64,000 nucleotides of DNA, taken from positions 2,320,501 through 2,384,500 of the forward strand of contig NZ_CP073745.1 of assembly GCF_024397975.1 (NCBI RefSeq), written 5' to 3'. Positions 27,579 through 37,909 of this stretch are shown piece after piece; positions within the stretch are counted from its first letter, which is position 1, and each line of letters opens with the position of its first letter. This DNA is from Bacterioplanoides sp. SCSIO 12839. GTDB lineage: Bacteria; Pseudomonadota; Gammaproteobacteria; Pseudomonadales; Oceanobacteraceae. A program made the translations under genes and the position numbers. A model generated the notes under the pieces. The model was not told where the DNA came from. It made no database searches and saw nothing but the letters and a program-made list of their open reading frames with translations.

Positions 27579-27690
27579 ATTGGTTATTAACGTTCTCACG
27601 ATCAATATGCTCATCAACTGCACCTAAACCCAAATACCCTATGGTTGCGATAAATAAAGAGCTTGTCACTACCACCGCGATTACTTTCAT
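27487..27690 (-). CDS. Questionable 67-residue ORF with N-terminal membrane segment
   Basis: Starts MKVIAVVVTSSLFIATIGYL, a good signal-anchor, then a polar tail. It overlaps the downstream gene by about 90 nt in another frame. Only a weak AGAAG precedes it. It may be a real small gene whose end is overlapped, or the front of a frameshifted gene. Confidence 0.3.
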   Translation of the reverse strand: MKVIAVVVTSSLFIATIGYLGLGAVDEHIDRENVNNQYELYTKNLHGTDLHFVGNILRSFLSLPGNS

Positions 27691-27787
27691 TTACTTCTAC
27701 GATTTCTCATGAGTTATAACACCCGCATTTGCGGCTGGTTTGTAGCACAGCGGAAAACCAGTCCGACAACATGTCGCTTGTTAGCAT

Positions 27788-28267
27788 TTACCCGCGACAT
27801 GCTGCTGGTAAATACTCTTTGTCTAAGTCAGTCCTGTTATCACCGACAGCTTGCATACCTGTTACAGGCTCATCATATCCACACAGCCATGCAATAGGAC
27901 TTTTGGGGCTACCGGTAACAACTGCAGGCCTAAATGACAAAACCTTGCCTTTGAGTGGCTTTGACGCCTTATTTCCCATCGTGACATGAATCGCACCAGA
28001 TTCAACGACAACGCCAGTAATACGGTTGCCAATCAAATAATTTGGCTGTGGGACACCTGCCTCTTCATTATCTGAAGGAAAATCGAGCTGTTCAACATAG
28101 TAGTTTGTGACATTTTCTCTGATTGTACTGGCCATACTCATAGCTTCTACAACCTCACTTCGTTGTACATAGACTTGATAAGCTGGCAAGGCTACAGAAG
28201 CGAGTATGCCAATTATTGCAACCACAACCATTAGTTCGATCAAGGTGAAACCCTTCGTACCATTCAT
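27788..28267 (-). CDS. Type IV pilin / pseudopilin-like prepilin
   Basis: A 159-residue prepilin. The class III leader MNGTKG is followed by [20 protein letters not shown], so cleavage after Gly6 gives a mature Phe1 and Glu5, as in PilA. The C-terminal domain has two cysteines (129 and 157) that could form the disulphide of the pilin D-region. Its start overlaps the upstream GspF-like gene by 4 nt (ATGA), so the two are translationally coupled. No assembly ATPase, secretin, prepilin peptidase or minor pilins are nearby, so it would need a pilus machine encoded elsewhere or use a reduced one. Confidence 0.88.
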   Translation of the reverse strand: MNGTKGFTLIELMVVVAIIGILASVALPAYQVYVQRSEVVEAMSMASTIRENVTNYYVEQLDFPSDNEEAGVPQPNYLIGNRITGVVVESGAIHVTMGNKASKPLKGKVLSFRPAVVTGSPKSPIAWLCGYDEPVTGMQAVGDNRTDLDKEYLPAACRG

Positions 28268-29112
28268 ACTGCTTCTCCAAGAATGAATATTGGCGAGTAC
28301 GCACTAGCAAGGAAAAGAAAAACTGCAGCCACGACTATTAGGGCAACCGCAATCGAAATATATTTCATCTGTTTTTCACAACTTTCTAACAATACCCGCA
28401 TCTCTATTTCAATGAGCTCTTGCATTTCGCGTGCAACATCCAGCTTCGATTCGTTGATATTTTTTAGATGATTTATTGTTTGACTAGCTTCTCTATTAAC
28501 AGATGCATAGTCAGCTAAGACTGGGAACTGGAGAATATTGATAACTTTAATATATGATCTCCGAATCGCTGGGAATACAAAGAACCTTACAACCCAGCTG
28601 TTTTCTTGCCCAAGGCTGAAATTGAATAATTTCTTTAGTTGATAGCCGATAATCAAAGCGAAGATCAAAATAATCGAGACTATAAGAACAAAGAAAAACC
28701 AGTAATCGTGGTAGAAAGTAAGATGGCTAGGGATCTGAATATCAAAGTTTTCAAATGCTTCTAGAAATGAAGGGGCTACCTTCAACTGGTATATACCCAC
28801 CACAACATAGAATATAAACGTTACATAGCCAAGGTAAGCTACAACCCTTTTGAATCTCATAGGCTCTTCAAAATGCTGGCTGAGATTTAATTCTTTATAA
28901 ATCCCCAAAGCCTTCTTTGCTTCATCACTACTATCTATTCGACTAATTTCGTTTAGAATTTTACATGGAAAGCTATTTGATCGAATTTTATTGCCATATA
29001 GTTCACATGCCGTGTCGCTCTCTACTCTCGACAAACATTCAGAAATAGACTCGTTTGCTTTACGATCTACGCTTGCTCTTCGGCATATATATCCAAATCG
29101 TTCCCACGTCAT
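28264..29112 (-). CDS. GspF/PilC-like inner-membrane platform protein, single-domain and divergent
   Basis: A 282-residue protein with three membrane segments (about 89-110, 137-158, 251-272). The segment [23 protein letters not shown] followed by a helix matches the GspF/PilC pattern 'P.F...F...g..lP..T'. The C-terminus ending in [11 protein letters not shown] matches the typical GspF ending. Normal platform proteins have two such domains in ~400 residues; here the N-terminal ~85 residues are soluble and Cys-bearing without clear similarity. Four-nt overlap with the pilin gene supports a joint role. GAGGAAG lies ~10 nt before ATG 29112. Family assignment is by motif only. Confidence 0.65.
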   Translation of the reverse strand: MTWERFGYICRRASVDRKANESISECLSRVESDTACELYGNKIRSNSFPCKILNEISRIDSSDEAKKALGIYKELNLSQHFEEPMRFKRVVAYLGYVTFIFYVVVGIYQLKVAPSFLEAFENFDIQIPSHLTFYHDYWFFFVLIVSIILIFALIIGYQLKKLFNFSLGQENSWVVRFFVFPAIRRSYIKVINILQFPVLADYASVNREASQTINHLKNINESKLDVAREMQELIEIEMRVLLESCEKQMKYISIAVALIVVAAVFLFLASAYSPIFILGEAV

Positions 29113-29164
29113 TTTTTAGATTCTTCCTCGATTTATCTCTGAATGCTAACATTTTAATAGTCGA

Positions 29165-29209
29165 ACCTTACAAGGTCGCATACCTTGCAAGCCATACATA
29201 CCTTACAAG
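29165..29209. promoter_or_regulatory. Triple iterated repeat upstream of the pilin operon
   Basis: ACCTTACAAG at 29165, ACCTTGCAAG at 29182 and ACCTTACAAG at 29200: three copies spaced 17 and 18 nt. The core CTTGCAAG is itself palindromic. The block lies 53-97 nt before the GspF-like start, where an activator or repressor array would sit. Confidence 0.5.
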
Positions 29210-29392
29210 ATTGATAGCACTCTTCGTGAACCCAAAGACAAACAACTAACATCAATCTGAACCATCCTAGCAAGACACTCCCTTCGAAAGCGTATTTACG
29301 CTCCCGACAACAGCACAAGTAAAAGCTATTGATTTATCAACAACCTACCACTTCACTGCACCGTGAACAACCAACTCATATCAAGCAGACAC

Positions 29393-29416
29393 AAAAAACC
29401 GCCCGAAGGCGGTTTT
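29393..29416 (-). terminator. guaA terminator
   Basis: Stem AAAACCGCC / GGCGGTTTT around a CGAA tetraloop, with an A run on its left giving a T-tract on the minus strand. It lies 34 nt beyond the guaA stop. Confidence 0.82.
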
Positions 29417-29449
29417 CTAAAGCGATGAGTTAAGCTCCTACTCTGAAAC

Positions 29450-31024
29450 TTATTCCCACTCAATTGTAGCCGGAGGCTTAGAACTCACGTCGTAAGCCAC
29501 ACGCGAGATATGCTCAATTTCGTTGATGATACGGTTGGAAACCTTCTCCAGCAGCTCGTATGGCAGGTGCGCCCAACGCGCTGTCATAAAGTCGATGGTT
29601 TCTACCGCACGCAGCGATACAACCCACTCATAACGACGACCATCACCAACAACGCCTACGGATTTAACCGGCAGGAAGACTACAAATGCCTGAGAAGTTT
29701 TGTGGTACCAGTCGAAGTTGTGCAGTTCTTCCAGGAAGATGGCATCCGCTTCACGCAGTACATCGGCGTATTCTTTTTTCACTTCACCCAAAATACGAAC
29801 ACCTAAGCCCGGACCCGGGAATGGGTGACGGTAAACCATGTCGTAAGGCAGGCCCAGTTCTAAACCCATTTTACGCACTTCGTCTTTAAACAGTTCACGT
29901 AACGGTTCTACCAGTTCCATCTTCATGTCTTCTGGAAGACCACCCACGTTATGGTGGGATTTAATCACGTGTGCTTTGCCGGTTTTAGAAGCTGCTGATT
30001 CGATCACGTCCGGGTAAATGGTACCCTGCGCTAAGAAGTCGACGTCTTTAATTTTGCCGGCTTCTTCATCGAATACTTCAATAAAAGTATTACCGATGAT
30101 TTTACGCTTCTGCTCTGGGTCAGATACGCCTTCCAGCTTGCCCAGGAATAATTCTTCAGCGTCAGCACGGATAACTTTAACACCCATGTTTTCGGCGAAC
30201 ATTTCCATCACCATGTCGCCTTCGTTTTTACGCAATAAGCCGTTATCAACGAAAACACAGGTCAGCTGATCGCCAATCGCTTTGTGCAGCAGTGCCGCAA
30301 CCACGGAGGAATCAACACCACCAGACAGACCCAGCAGAACTTTTTTGTCGCCCACTTGCGCGCGCACACGTTCGATCTGATCTTCAATAATTTTTGCTGG
30401 CGTCCACAGTGACTCACAACCACAGATGTCATGAATAAAGTGGCCTAACAGGCGCTCACCTTGCAGTGTGTGAGTTACTTCAGGGTGGAACTGAACGCCG
30501 TAGTAGTTTTTCTCAGCGTTAAACATACCGGCAATTGGGCAGGAATCGGTCGATGCCATTAACTCAAAGCCTTCTGGCATTTGCGTTACTTTATCGCCGT
30601 GGCTCATCCACACGTCTAAGTGTTTTGCACCGTTTTCAACGTGGTCTGAGATGTCTTTTAATAAAGCAGAATTGCCTTCCACTTTAATACGCGCATAACC
30701 AAATTCACGCAGCTCGGAACTTTCTACCTTGCCGCCCATTTGTTCGGCCATGGTTTGCATGCCGTAACAAATACCTAATACCGGCACTTGGCTGTCGAAT
30801 ACCGCTTGAGGTGCGCGTGGCGAGTTGTCTTCAGTGACTGACTCAGGGCCACCGGCGAGAATGATACCGGTTGGCTTGTAATCCATGATTTCCTGATCAT
30901 CCATGTCCCAGGCACGAATTTCAGAAAACACACCCAATTCACGCACACGACGTGCAATCAGTTGAGTGTATTGAGAACCAAAGTCCAGAATTAAGATACG
31001 CTGAGCGTGAATGTCTTGAGACAT
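29450..31024 (-). CDS. guaA: GMP synthase (glutamine-hydrolysing)
   Basis: Converts XMP to GMP using glutamine and ATP, the last step of de novo GMP synthesis. The 524 residues are full length. The class I glutamine amidotransferase part has [15 protein letters not shown] with nucleophile Cys, and QFHPEVTHT with the catalytic His/Glu. The ATP pyrophosphatase P-loop is [14 protein letters not shown], and the C-terminal dimer domain ends KPPATIEWE. It lies downstream of guaB on the same strand with 224 nt between, filled partly by the inverted-repeat element at 31103-31214. Confidence 0.97.
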   Translation of the reverse strand: MSQDIHAQRILILDFGSQYTQLIARRVRELGVFSEIRAWDMDDQEIMDYKPTGIILAGGPESVTEDNSPRAPQAVFDSQVPVLGICYGMQTMAEQMGGKVESSELREFGYARIKVEGNSALLKDISDHVENGAKHLDVWMSHGDKVTQMPEGFELMASTDSCPIAGMFNAEKNYYGVQFHPEVTHTLQGERLLGHFIHDICGCESLWTPAKIIEDQIERVRAQVGDKKVLLGLSGGVDSSVVAALLHKAIGDQLTCVFVDNGLLRKNEGDMVMEMFAENMGVKVIRADAEELFLGKLEGVSDPEQKRKIIGNTFIEVFDEEAGKIKDVDFLAQGTIYPDVIESAASKTGKAHVIKSHHNVGGLPEDMKMELVEPLRELFKDEVRKMGLELGLPYDMVYRHPFPGPGLGVRILGEVKKEYADVLREADAIFLEELHNFDWYHKTSQAFVVFLPVKSVGVVGDGRRYEWVVSLRAVETIDFMTARWAHLPYELLEKVSNRIINEIEHISRVAYDVSSKPPATIEWE

Positions 31025-31102
31025 AAAAACAACACCAAAAATTTAACTTTTTCAAAAACGAAAACGGGGATGAACACTGTTCACCCCCTTTACTTTATTC
31101 CT

Positions 31103-31214
31103 TGGTTATTGATTGTAGTTTCAGTTCGCCGGCACGCTACAAGTACTTCCCTGTAAGCTACTCCGTCGCGTCCATGCGATGGATGCCTTGAACTGAAACT
31201 ACAATCAACAACCA
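31103..31214. repeat. 112-nt intergenic inverted-repeat element in guaBA
   Basis: Outer arms 31103-31127 and 31190-31214 are 25 nt each and complementary except for one position. The 62-nt interior holds two small hairpins: one around 31137-31157 (CTACA with TGTAAG), and GCGTCCAT (31168-31175) with ATGGATGC (31179-31186) around GCG. The layout matches the element at 63645-63753 (23-nt arms, 63-nt interior, two inner hairpins), although the arm sequences differ. It probably folds as a three-way junction in RNA. Confidence 0.75.
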
Positions 31215-31248
31215 GAAGCTCCGAACGGGCTTAAACCAAACGCCGGTT

Positions 31249-32772
<1,524 letters not shown>

Positions 32773-32808
32773 TTATAACGGAAGCCCGCCCCCCGGCCAA
32801 GCCAGATT

Positions 32809-33681
32809 TTACGGGGATTGCGGGCGAGTTAAGCCCAATGCCTCACAGGATTGTTTAGCGATAAATTTCTGACTAATCAGTCGATTATATTCATCATTAT
32901 AAGAAGCAATATGAGGCCCGCTTGTATCTAGCCAGCAACGTTCTCCCGCGAGATTCTGAAAAACTTTCCTGCCTTGTTGAACAGGAATTACTTGATCATC
33001 TTTGCTGTGCATCATCAGTGTCGGAATCCGGATTTGTGCTGCTTTATCTTGTGGGTCCCAGTCTGATGGAATCAACCAGGTAGCCGGAACAAAAATCCAG
33101 CCCAGCCAGGTGCCGGTCAATGCTGAGCGTGCAATATCCGGGAACCCAGCAAAGGGAGCCTCAAGCACCAACGCCTGCACCTGATAGCGCTCTCCCGCTT
33201 GCGCGACAAAATTGACGGCCAGTGCAGCACCAATGCTTTGCCCCAGTACCACCAGCTCTTTATCCGGGTAAGTCTGGCGAATCCAGGCCGCCGCCGCTTC
33301 TATATCCTGTAACACACCCGGCATGATCGCCTGACCTTCCGATGCACCAAAACCACGATAATCCAGTGCCAGCACATCAATGCCCCGCTCTGGCATCCAG
33401 GCAACACTGCGCACATGGCTGCTGATATTTTCGGCATTACCATGCAAATACAGAACAACCTGATTAGTGTGAGAAGTCGAACCCTGGGCCGGAATCCACC
33501 AGGCATGTAAACCGGTGCCATCGGCCGCGCTCAGCCACACATCCTCATATTCCAGGCCTAAATTGGCTGGGGTTTGAATCCAGACTTCCTGCGGATAAAA
33601 ATACAAAGATGTCAGAGATGTGCAACCGTTCAGCAGCACAATCAGAGTGGCGCTGAGCAGCGCCTTAGAAATACCAGACAA
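32809..33681 (-). CDS. Lipoprotein alpha/beta hydrolase
   Basis: A 290-residue alpha/beta-hydrolase with a lipoprotein signal (LIVLLNGC, lipobox Cys20). It shows VLYLHGNAENISSHVR as oxyanion region, LDYRGFGASEG, the nucleophile elbow VLGQSIGAALA, the acid in HSKDDQVIP, and a late GPHIASYND His. It is closest to the ABHD13/YfhR-type hydrolases. Its start overlaps the end of the DUF4105 gene by 17 nt, so they are likely cotranscribed. Substrate unknown; probably acts in the periplasm. Confidence 0.83.
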   Translation of the reverse strand: MSGISKALLSATLIVLLNGCTSLTSLYFYPQEVWIQTPANLGLEYEDVWLSAADGTGLHAWWIPAQGSTSHTNQVVLYLHGNAENISSHVRSVAWMPERGIDVLALDYRGFGASEGQAIMPGVLQDIEAAAAWIRQTYPDKELVVLGQSIGAALAVNFVAQAGERYQVQALVLEAPFAGFPDIARSALTGTWLGWIFVPATWLIPSDWDPQDKAAQIRIPTLMMHSKDDQVIPVQQGRKVFQNLAGERCWLDTSGPHIASYNDEYNRLISQKFIAKQSCEALGLTRPQSP

Positions 33682-35602
33682 ACGATAACTTCCCTTCGTT
33701 TACACCCTGCACACCCCGGGCACTATCATCCTGAGAGGTAAATAACTGACGCTCAAAACCAAAGCGTAATTGGCTGTTATCGGTAATTTCTGTGCCAACC
33801 TGCCAGCTTAACGAACGGCGCACCGGGTTATCGTGAGTCACCAGTGGCTGCCAGTGTAATTCCAGGTTGTGCTGTAACGCCTGAGTCTGAATTAACCAGC
33901 CCAGTCGTGGCCCAGCCGATAACTGAAAGCCCTGATCAAACTGGTTATCCGCCAATAACTGGGTTTCCCCCAAGGCATAAAAACGACCCGCATCGGTCAG
34001 ATAACTTTTACCAAAGCCCACTTTTAGATAAGTGAATAATTCCGCTTCGGCTTGTTTAAAACGATCCAGACCAAAACTCACCGACCAGGCGGTCGGATTC
34101 TGGAATAACGTCTGATGACTGAGCGACAATACATCGACAATTTTAAATTGCTGCAAACGCAAGGCTTGCTGGTCATGCCAATAGCGCAGATCCAGCAGGC
34201 CCATTTGAATTTGCGATCCCGGCACAAACCCTTCGGGTAAATCCATCACATCGTGATAAGCAATACGCCAGCTGAGTTCACTGAAACCTTCATCGTCACT
34301 TTCCCCCAGAGAAACCTGCATGCGTTGGGTTAAATGGCCCTGATCATCACGAATTGGCGGCTCGGGTGTTTCATCAAATTCACTGGCAACGGTGATTTTA
34401 CTGCGCGCCGATAACAGCTGCAGCGTACGCTTGCGCAATGCCGGGCTGGATTGTTTTTTCTTAATGGCTAAATAACGCGCATAAGAATGAGAAAGCTCCA
34501 GCGCTCGTGCTTTTTGCTGCTCGGTTAATGGCGCCAGCAAGGTCTGAATATCGTCGTCGCTCTCGACTAATTGTTTAGCAATTTTCTGTACTTCAGGCGC
34601 CGACTGTTCACCTTTAAACTCCAGTGCGGTGGCAGCCGATGGGCGATAAATAGCCTCGGCTACCATGTCGCGCTGCTGCAACGAACGAATGGTATCAACC
34701 GGCACGGCTTTTAATAAAAAGTCATCGGCCAAATCAGAGCGCTCACTGGCTGCATCCAATAAGGCCAATAAACGGTAAGAGCAGTTTTCATCAAAAAAGT
34801 AATAATCAAAATAGGTGTCTTTGGTTTCCCACACATGACGGGCAAACTGCTGCACTTCTTCCGGGGTAAACGTCAATGGGTATTCCCACACATCACGATA
34901 TTCCATGTGCTGGTATTCATTGGTTTTGACATAATACGGCATAACCGAAACAACGCCCGGATAACCACCCGCCAACCCTTTGTAACTGAATACCAACTCG
35001 TTATCGGTCGGGTCTGCGTTGGCGGCAAAATTCACACTGTAAGATAATAATTTACTTTTGTTTTTATCCTCGCGATCCATCCGCACCAGCGTATGGCCAT
35101 ACATAGACGACGGAGAATTAATATGAGAGGCCGGGAAAATCAGCGTTAAGGAATGCGCCTGTAGCTCGTCAAGCCAGGTATCCAGTTCAGAACAGGGTTG
35201 ATCCTGAAAATGCCCCGCAGGAAATTGTGTTTTCAACCAATGATATCGCGCAGGAAACTGACATTGTGCGGATAAATTGTCGGCCATATTAATGGCTTTA
35301 AAAGCCTGGTAATCCGCTTTTAATTCGGCAGCCGGGTCTTCTTTGCCTTCGGGAGATAAAAAGAAATTGTCATCGTCATTTTGACTGATCATTCGTTGAC
35401 TGAACGGATGCAAACGGATATGCAATAAATGTTGCCATTGGCGCTGACTGGCCAACTCATCTAACGCTTGCTCAGAAAACGACAGTTCAGAAGACGCTAA
35501 TGTCGAAGCATCCGTATCAGAAGCCTGCGCCACACCATGAAAATTAATAACGATAAAAACAATAAACGCCAGAGATTGCTGAAAAAACCGCATACCACTC
35601 AT
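33665..35602 (-). CDS. DUF4105 (Lnb-like periplasmic domain) protein
   Basis: A 645-residue exported protein with a signal peptide ending VAQA. The DUF4105 block is visible at ~175-310: LIFPASHINSPSSMYGHTL, SYSVNFAA, SYKGLAGGYPG and YFFDENCSYRLLALLDA. The conserved His/Tyr/Cys residues suggest a papain-like active site. The C-terminal half is beta-rich with alternating hydrophobic strands ending KLSFVWYF, like an outer-membrane beta-barrel. The start could also be the ATG 9 nt downstream. Partner of the overlapping lipoprotein hydrolase gene; function unknown. Confidence 0.8.
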   Translation of the reverse strand: MSGMRFFQQSLAFIVFIVINFHGVAQASDTDASTLASSELSFSEQALDELASQRQWQHLLHIRLHPFSQRMISQNDDDNFFLSPEGKEDPAAELKADYQAFKAINMADNLSAQCQFPARYHWLKTQFPAGHFQDQPCSELDTWLDELQAHSLTLIFPASHINSPSSMYGHTLVRMDREDKNKSKLLSYSVNFAANADPTDNELVFSYKGLAGGYPGVVSVMPYYVKTNEYQHMEYRDVWEYPLTFTPEEVQQFARHVWETKDTYFDYYFFDENCSYRLLALLDAASERSDLADDFLLKAVPVDTIRSLQQRDMVAEAIYRPSAATALEFKGEQSAPEVQKIAKQLVESDDDIQTLLAPLTEQQKARALELSHSYARYLAIKKKQSSPALRKRTLQLLSARSKITVASEFDETPEPPIRDDQGHLTQRMQVSLGESDDEGFSELSWRIAYHDVMDLPEGFVPGSQIQMGLLDLRYWHDQQALRLQQFKIVDVLSLSHQTLFQNPTAWSVSFGLDRFKQAEAELFTYLKVGFGKSYLTDAGRFYALGETQLLADNQFDQGFQLSAGPRLGWLIQTQALQHNLELHWQPLVTHDNPVRRSLSWQVGTEITDNSQLRFGFERQLFTSQDDSARGVQGVNEGKLSFVWYF

Positions 35603-35650
35603 TCAACTACCGAAATCAGAAATCTGTCCTTGTGATCGTTTGACAATAAA

Positions 35651-35681
35651 AAAGCGCGGCAAGCTAAGCCTGTCGCGCTTT
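35651..35681 (-). terminator. Terminator of the DUF3015 gene
   Basis: AAAGCGCGGCA and TGTCGCGCTTT pair (one G-U) across a 9-nt loop, with an A run to the left serving as the minus-strand T-tract. It begins 23 nt past the stop at 35704. Confidence 0.72.
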
Positions 35682-35703
35682 CTTTATAACCAGATTAAAT
35701 AAA

Positions 35704-36174
35704 TTAACCCAGGTATTTTTTCAGCTCAGCGTCTTGAGCCATCGCTGCAGTCATCGCTTCGTATGCTGCACCAGAAGTGCCTTCAGCTGCAAAAATTGCA
35801 TCGAAGTTAGTTTGCATAGTGCGGTTGAACGCTGCAGTGTCCTGAGCTTCAACACCCATCACTTCTGCCAGAGCAGCCAGAGTTTCGCCCTGACCTTTTG
35901 CTGAATCCAGAGCCAGCTGATCCATGTTGTCGTCCATGAAAGACTGAACATGTGCTAATGGGCCATTCGCTGCTTCACAACCCAAAGTACCGGAAGTCAT
36001 ACCAAACGTTTGGTTACCAGAAGTACCGTTGGTAGTTGCCGCCAGAACGTGCTCGTGCCATTCGTTAGCATCTTTAAAAATAACTGCTGTACCTAAACCA
36101 CAGCCTGCTGGGCCATTTGCGAAAGCCATAGCAGAAGAAGAAACCAGAATTGCACCTGCAATTAATTTTTTCAT
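35704..36174 (-). CDS. DUF3015 secreted protein
   Basis: About 156 residues with a signal peptide (MKKLIAGAILVSSSAMAFA). The mature part has the family's CGLGTAVIF start, NGTSGNQTFGMTSGTLGC and a C-terminal helical region. Two Cys (in AGCGLG and TLGCE) could pair. ATG 36174 is chosen over the earlier in-frame start since AAGGAT precedes it and the signal peptide begins there. Function unknown; probably periplasmic and abundant. Confidence 0.82.
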   Translation of the reverse strand: MKKLIAGAILVSSSAMAFANGPAGCGLGTAVIFKDANEWHEHVLAATTNGTSGNQTFGMTSGTLGCEAANGPLAHVQSFMDDNMDQLALDSAKGQGETLAALAEVMGVEAQDTAAFNRTMQTNFDAIFAAEGTSGAAYEAMTAAMAQDAELKKYLG

Positions 36175-36480
36175 GGACAATATCCTTGTTCGATCAAAGT
36201 TTGAATTCAGCATTGTTAACAAATACTGAGATGGGTAACACTAGACGCTTTATTTCAGACTGTCTACCACTCACATCATTTTGATGTGGTTTCTCCAGAA
36301 CCCGTCAAATAATCCACAAACTACGAATAGCAGTCTGTTTTATTTTGTGGCAGTCTTAATCAGATTTTAGTCTGATAACGCAATACGACCGTGTTAATAC
36401 AGATACTATAAAAGGGTTTCCTGAACCTCAGTTAAACGCGAATATATCCAATCGAAACACGAGCATTTTTGCCAACCATC
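36175..36480. other. 306-nt divergent intergenic region
   Basis: Between the DUF3015 gene and xseA. It has a hairpin CACATCA / TGATGTG (36272-36288) and another, ATCAGA / TCTGAT (36359-36376), plus several CAGTCT/CAGACT words. No gene seen. It should contain promoters in both directions. Confidence 0.45.
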
Positions 36481-37878
36481 ATGTCAGTACCTTCCAATGC
36501 GGTGTTTACCGTCAGCCAGTTAAACCAGCGTGCCAAACAGTTATTAGAAATTTCGTTTGCGGCGGTTCGGGTCGAAGGAGAAATATCTAATCTGTCGCGC
36601 CCGTCCTCCGGGCACTGGTATTTCACCTTGAAAGATCAGGGTGCCCAGGTACGCTGCGCCATGTTTCGTTCACGCGTGGCTGGCATTCGTTTTGGTGTTA
36701 AAGAAGGCGATAAAGTCGAGTTGCGCGCCAAGGTGTCGCTGTATGAAAACCGTGGTGATTACCAGCTGATTGTGGATGCGATGAAGCCCGCTGGTGAAGG
36801 TGCCTTACAGCTGGCCTACGAGCAATTAAAAAGTCGCCTGGCGGCCGAAGGGTTATTTGCTCAGGAAGTTAAAAAACCGGTGCAGCCAGTCAACCGGGTG
36901 GCGGTTATCACGTCGCCTACCGGCGCGGCGGTACACGATATGCTGACGGTATTTAAACGCCGTAATCCATCCGTGCGTATTGATATTTATCCAACTCAGG
37001 TACAAGGCAAAGAAGCTACACCACAAATTGTCGCCGCCATCGAACGTGCCAATCGTGATGCGGTCCAAAATCAACAAAATGGCCCGCAAGCGATTATTGT
37101 TGGCCGCGGTGGTGGCTCACTGGAAGATTTATGGTGTTTTAACGAAGAAGCCGTTGCCCGCGCTATTTTTCATTCGCAATTACCGGTTGTCAGTGCCGTA
37201 GGCCATGAAACCGACGTCACGATTGCCGATTTTGTTGCCGATGTACGTGCTCCCACGCCGTCCGCGGCGGCCGAATTATTAAGCTCGGATCGCTCGTTAT
37301 CCCAGAATCAGTATCTGCAGCTGAAACAACGCTTACTACAAGCAACCCGAACGCATTTACAGCAACAGCAACAAAAACTGCATTACCTATTCAGTCGCTT
37401 GCGTACGCCGCAACAGCAACTGCAATCTGCCGCACAGCGCCTTGACCAGTTTGAATTGCGCCTGCAGGCCGTCTGGCAAAACCAACAGCGCCAGCGCAGC
37501 CATCAGCTTGAAAACCTGAACCAACGAGTCGCTCATCAACACCCGGTTCGCCAGCTGAACAACTACCAAAATCAACTGTCGAACCTTGAAAAACAATTGC
37601 AGCAAACGATCCAACAACGTCTGAATTCTGCTCAGCAAGCCTTGCAGCAACAGGTTCAGCTGCTGCAGTCGCTCAGTCCGCTTGAAGTATTAGCACGCGG
37701 GTATTCGCTAACACAGCACCCGAATGGCCATGTGATTGATGATGCCAATCAAGTGAGCAGTGGCGATCGCATTCAAACCCGGTTGCATCAGGGTTGGCTG
37801 GAATGTGAGGTGGTTGAAACATACTCAAGTGACACCGGTGGAGGTGACGCAGGTGGCATTCCAACAGAAAACGACTAG
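36481..37878 (+). CDS. xseA: Exodeoxyribonuclease VII large subunit
   Basis: Large subunit of the single-strand DNA exonuclease VII, working with XseB in mismatch repair and DNA end processing. The N-terminal OB fold starts FTVSQLNQRAKQLLEI and has GEISNLSRPSSGHWYFTLKD. The catalytic core has VITSPTGAAVHDML, VGRGGGSLEDLWCFNEE, AVGHETDVTIADFVADVRAPTPSAAAE. A Gln-rich coiled coil (~285-405) follows, then the C-terminal SPLEVLARGYSLT. ATG 36481 is preferred over an in-frame TTG 12 nt earlier. xseB is not adjacent. Confidence 0.95.
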   Translation: MSVPSNAVFTVSQLNQRAKQLLEISFAAVRVEGEISNLSRPSSGHWYFTLKDQGAQVRCAMFRSRVAGIRFGVKEGDKVELRAKVSLYENRGDYQLIVDAMKPAGEGALQLAYEQLKSRLAAEGLFAQEVKKPVQPVNRVAVITSPTGAAVHDMLTVFKRRNPSVRIDIYPTQVQGKEATPQIVAAIERANRDAVQNQQNGPQAIIVGRGGGSLEDLWCFNEEAVARAIFHSQLPVVSAVGHETDVTIADFVADVRAPTPSAAAELLSSDRSLSQNQYLQLKQRLLQATRTHLQQQQQKLHYLFSRLRTPQQQLQSAAQRLDQFELRLQAVWQNQQRQRSHQLENLNQRVAHQHPVRQLNNYQNQLSNLEKQLQQTIQQRLNSAQQALQQQVQLLQSLSPLEVLARGYSLTQHPNGHVIDDANQVSSGDRIQTRLHQGWLECEVVETYSSDTGGGDAGGIPTEND

Positions 37879-37909
37879 AATTATTAATAAATTAATCAGG
37901 ATAAGGTTT

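Larger units (their letters stand above)
29113..29449. other. 337-nt intergenic region
   Basis: Holds the presumed promoter of the GspF-like/pilin pair, the triple repeat at 29165-29209, and the guaA terminator near its end. No convincing gene is present. Confidence 0.5.

Noticed and set aside
31103-31214. Purine (guanine) riboswitch upstream of guaA
   Set aside because: The 25-bp outer stem and two short hairpins do not show the conserved junction of purine riboswitches. A related element occurs near unrelated genes at 63645, so it is treated as an intergenic repeat element.
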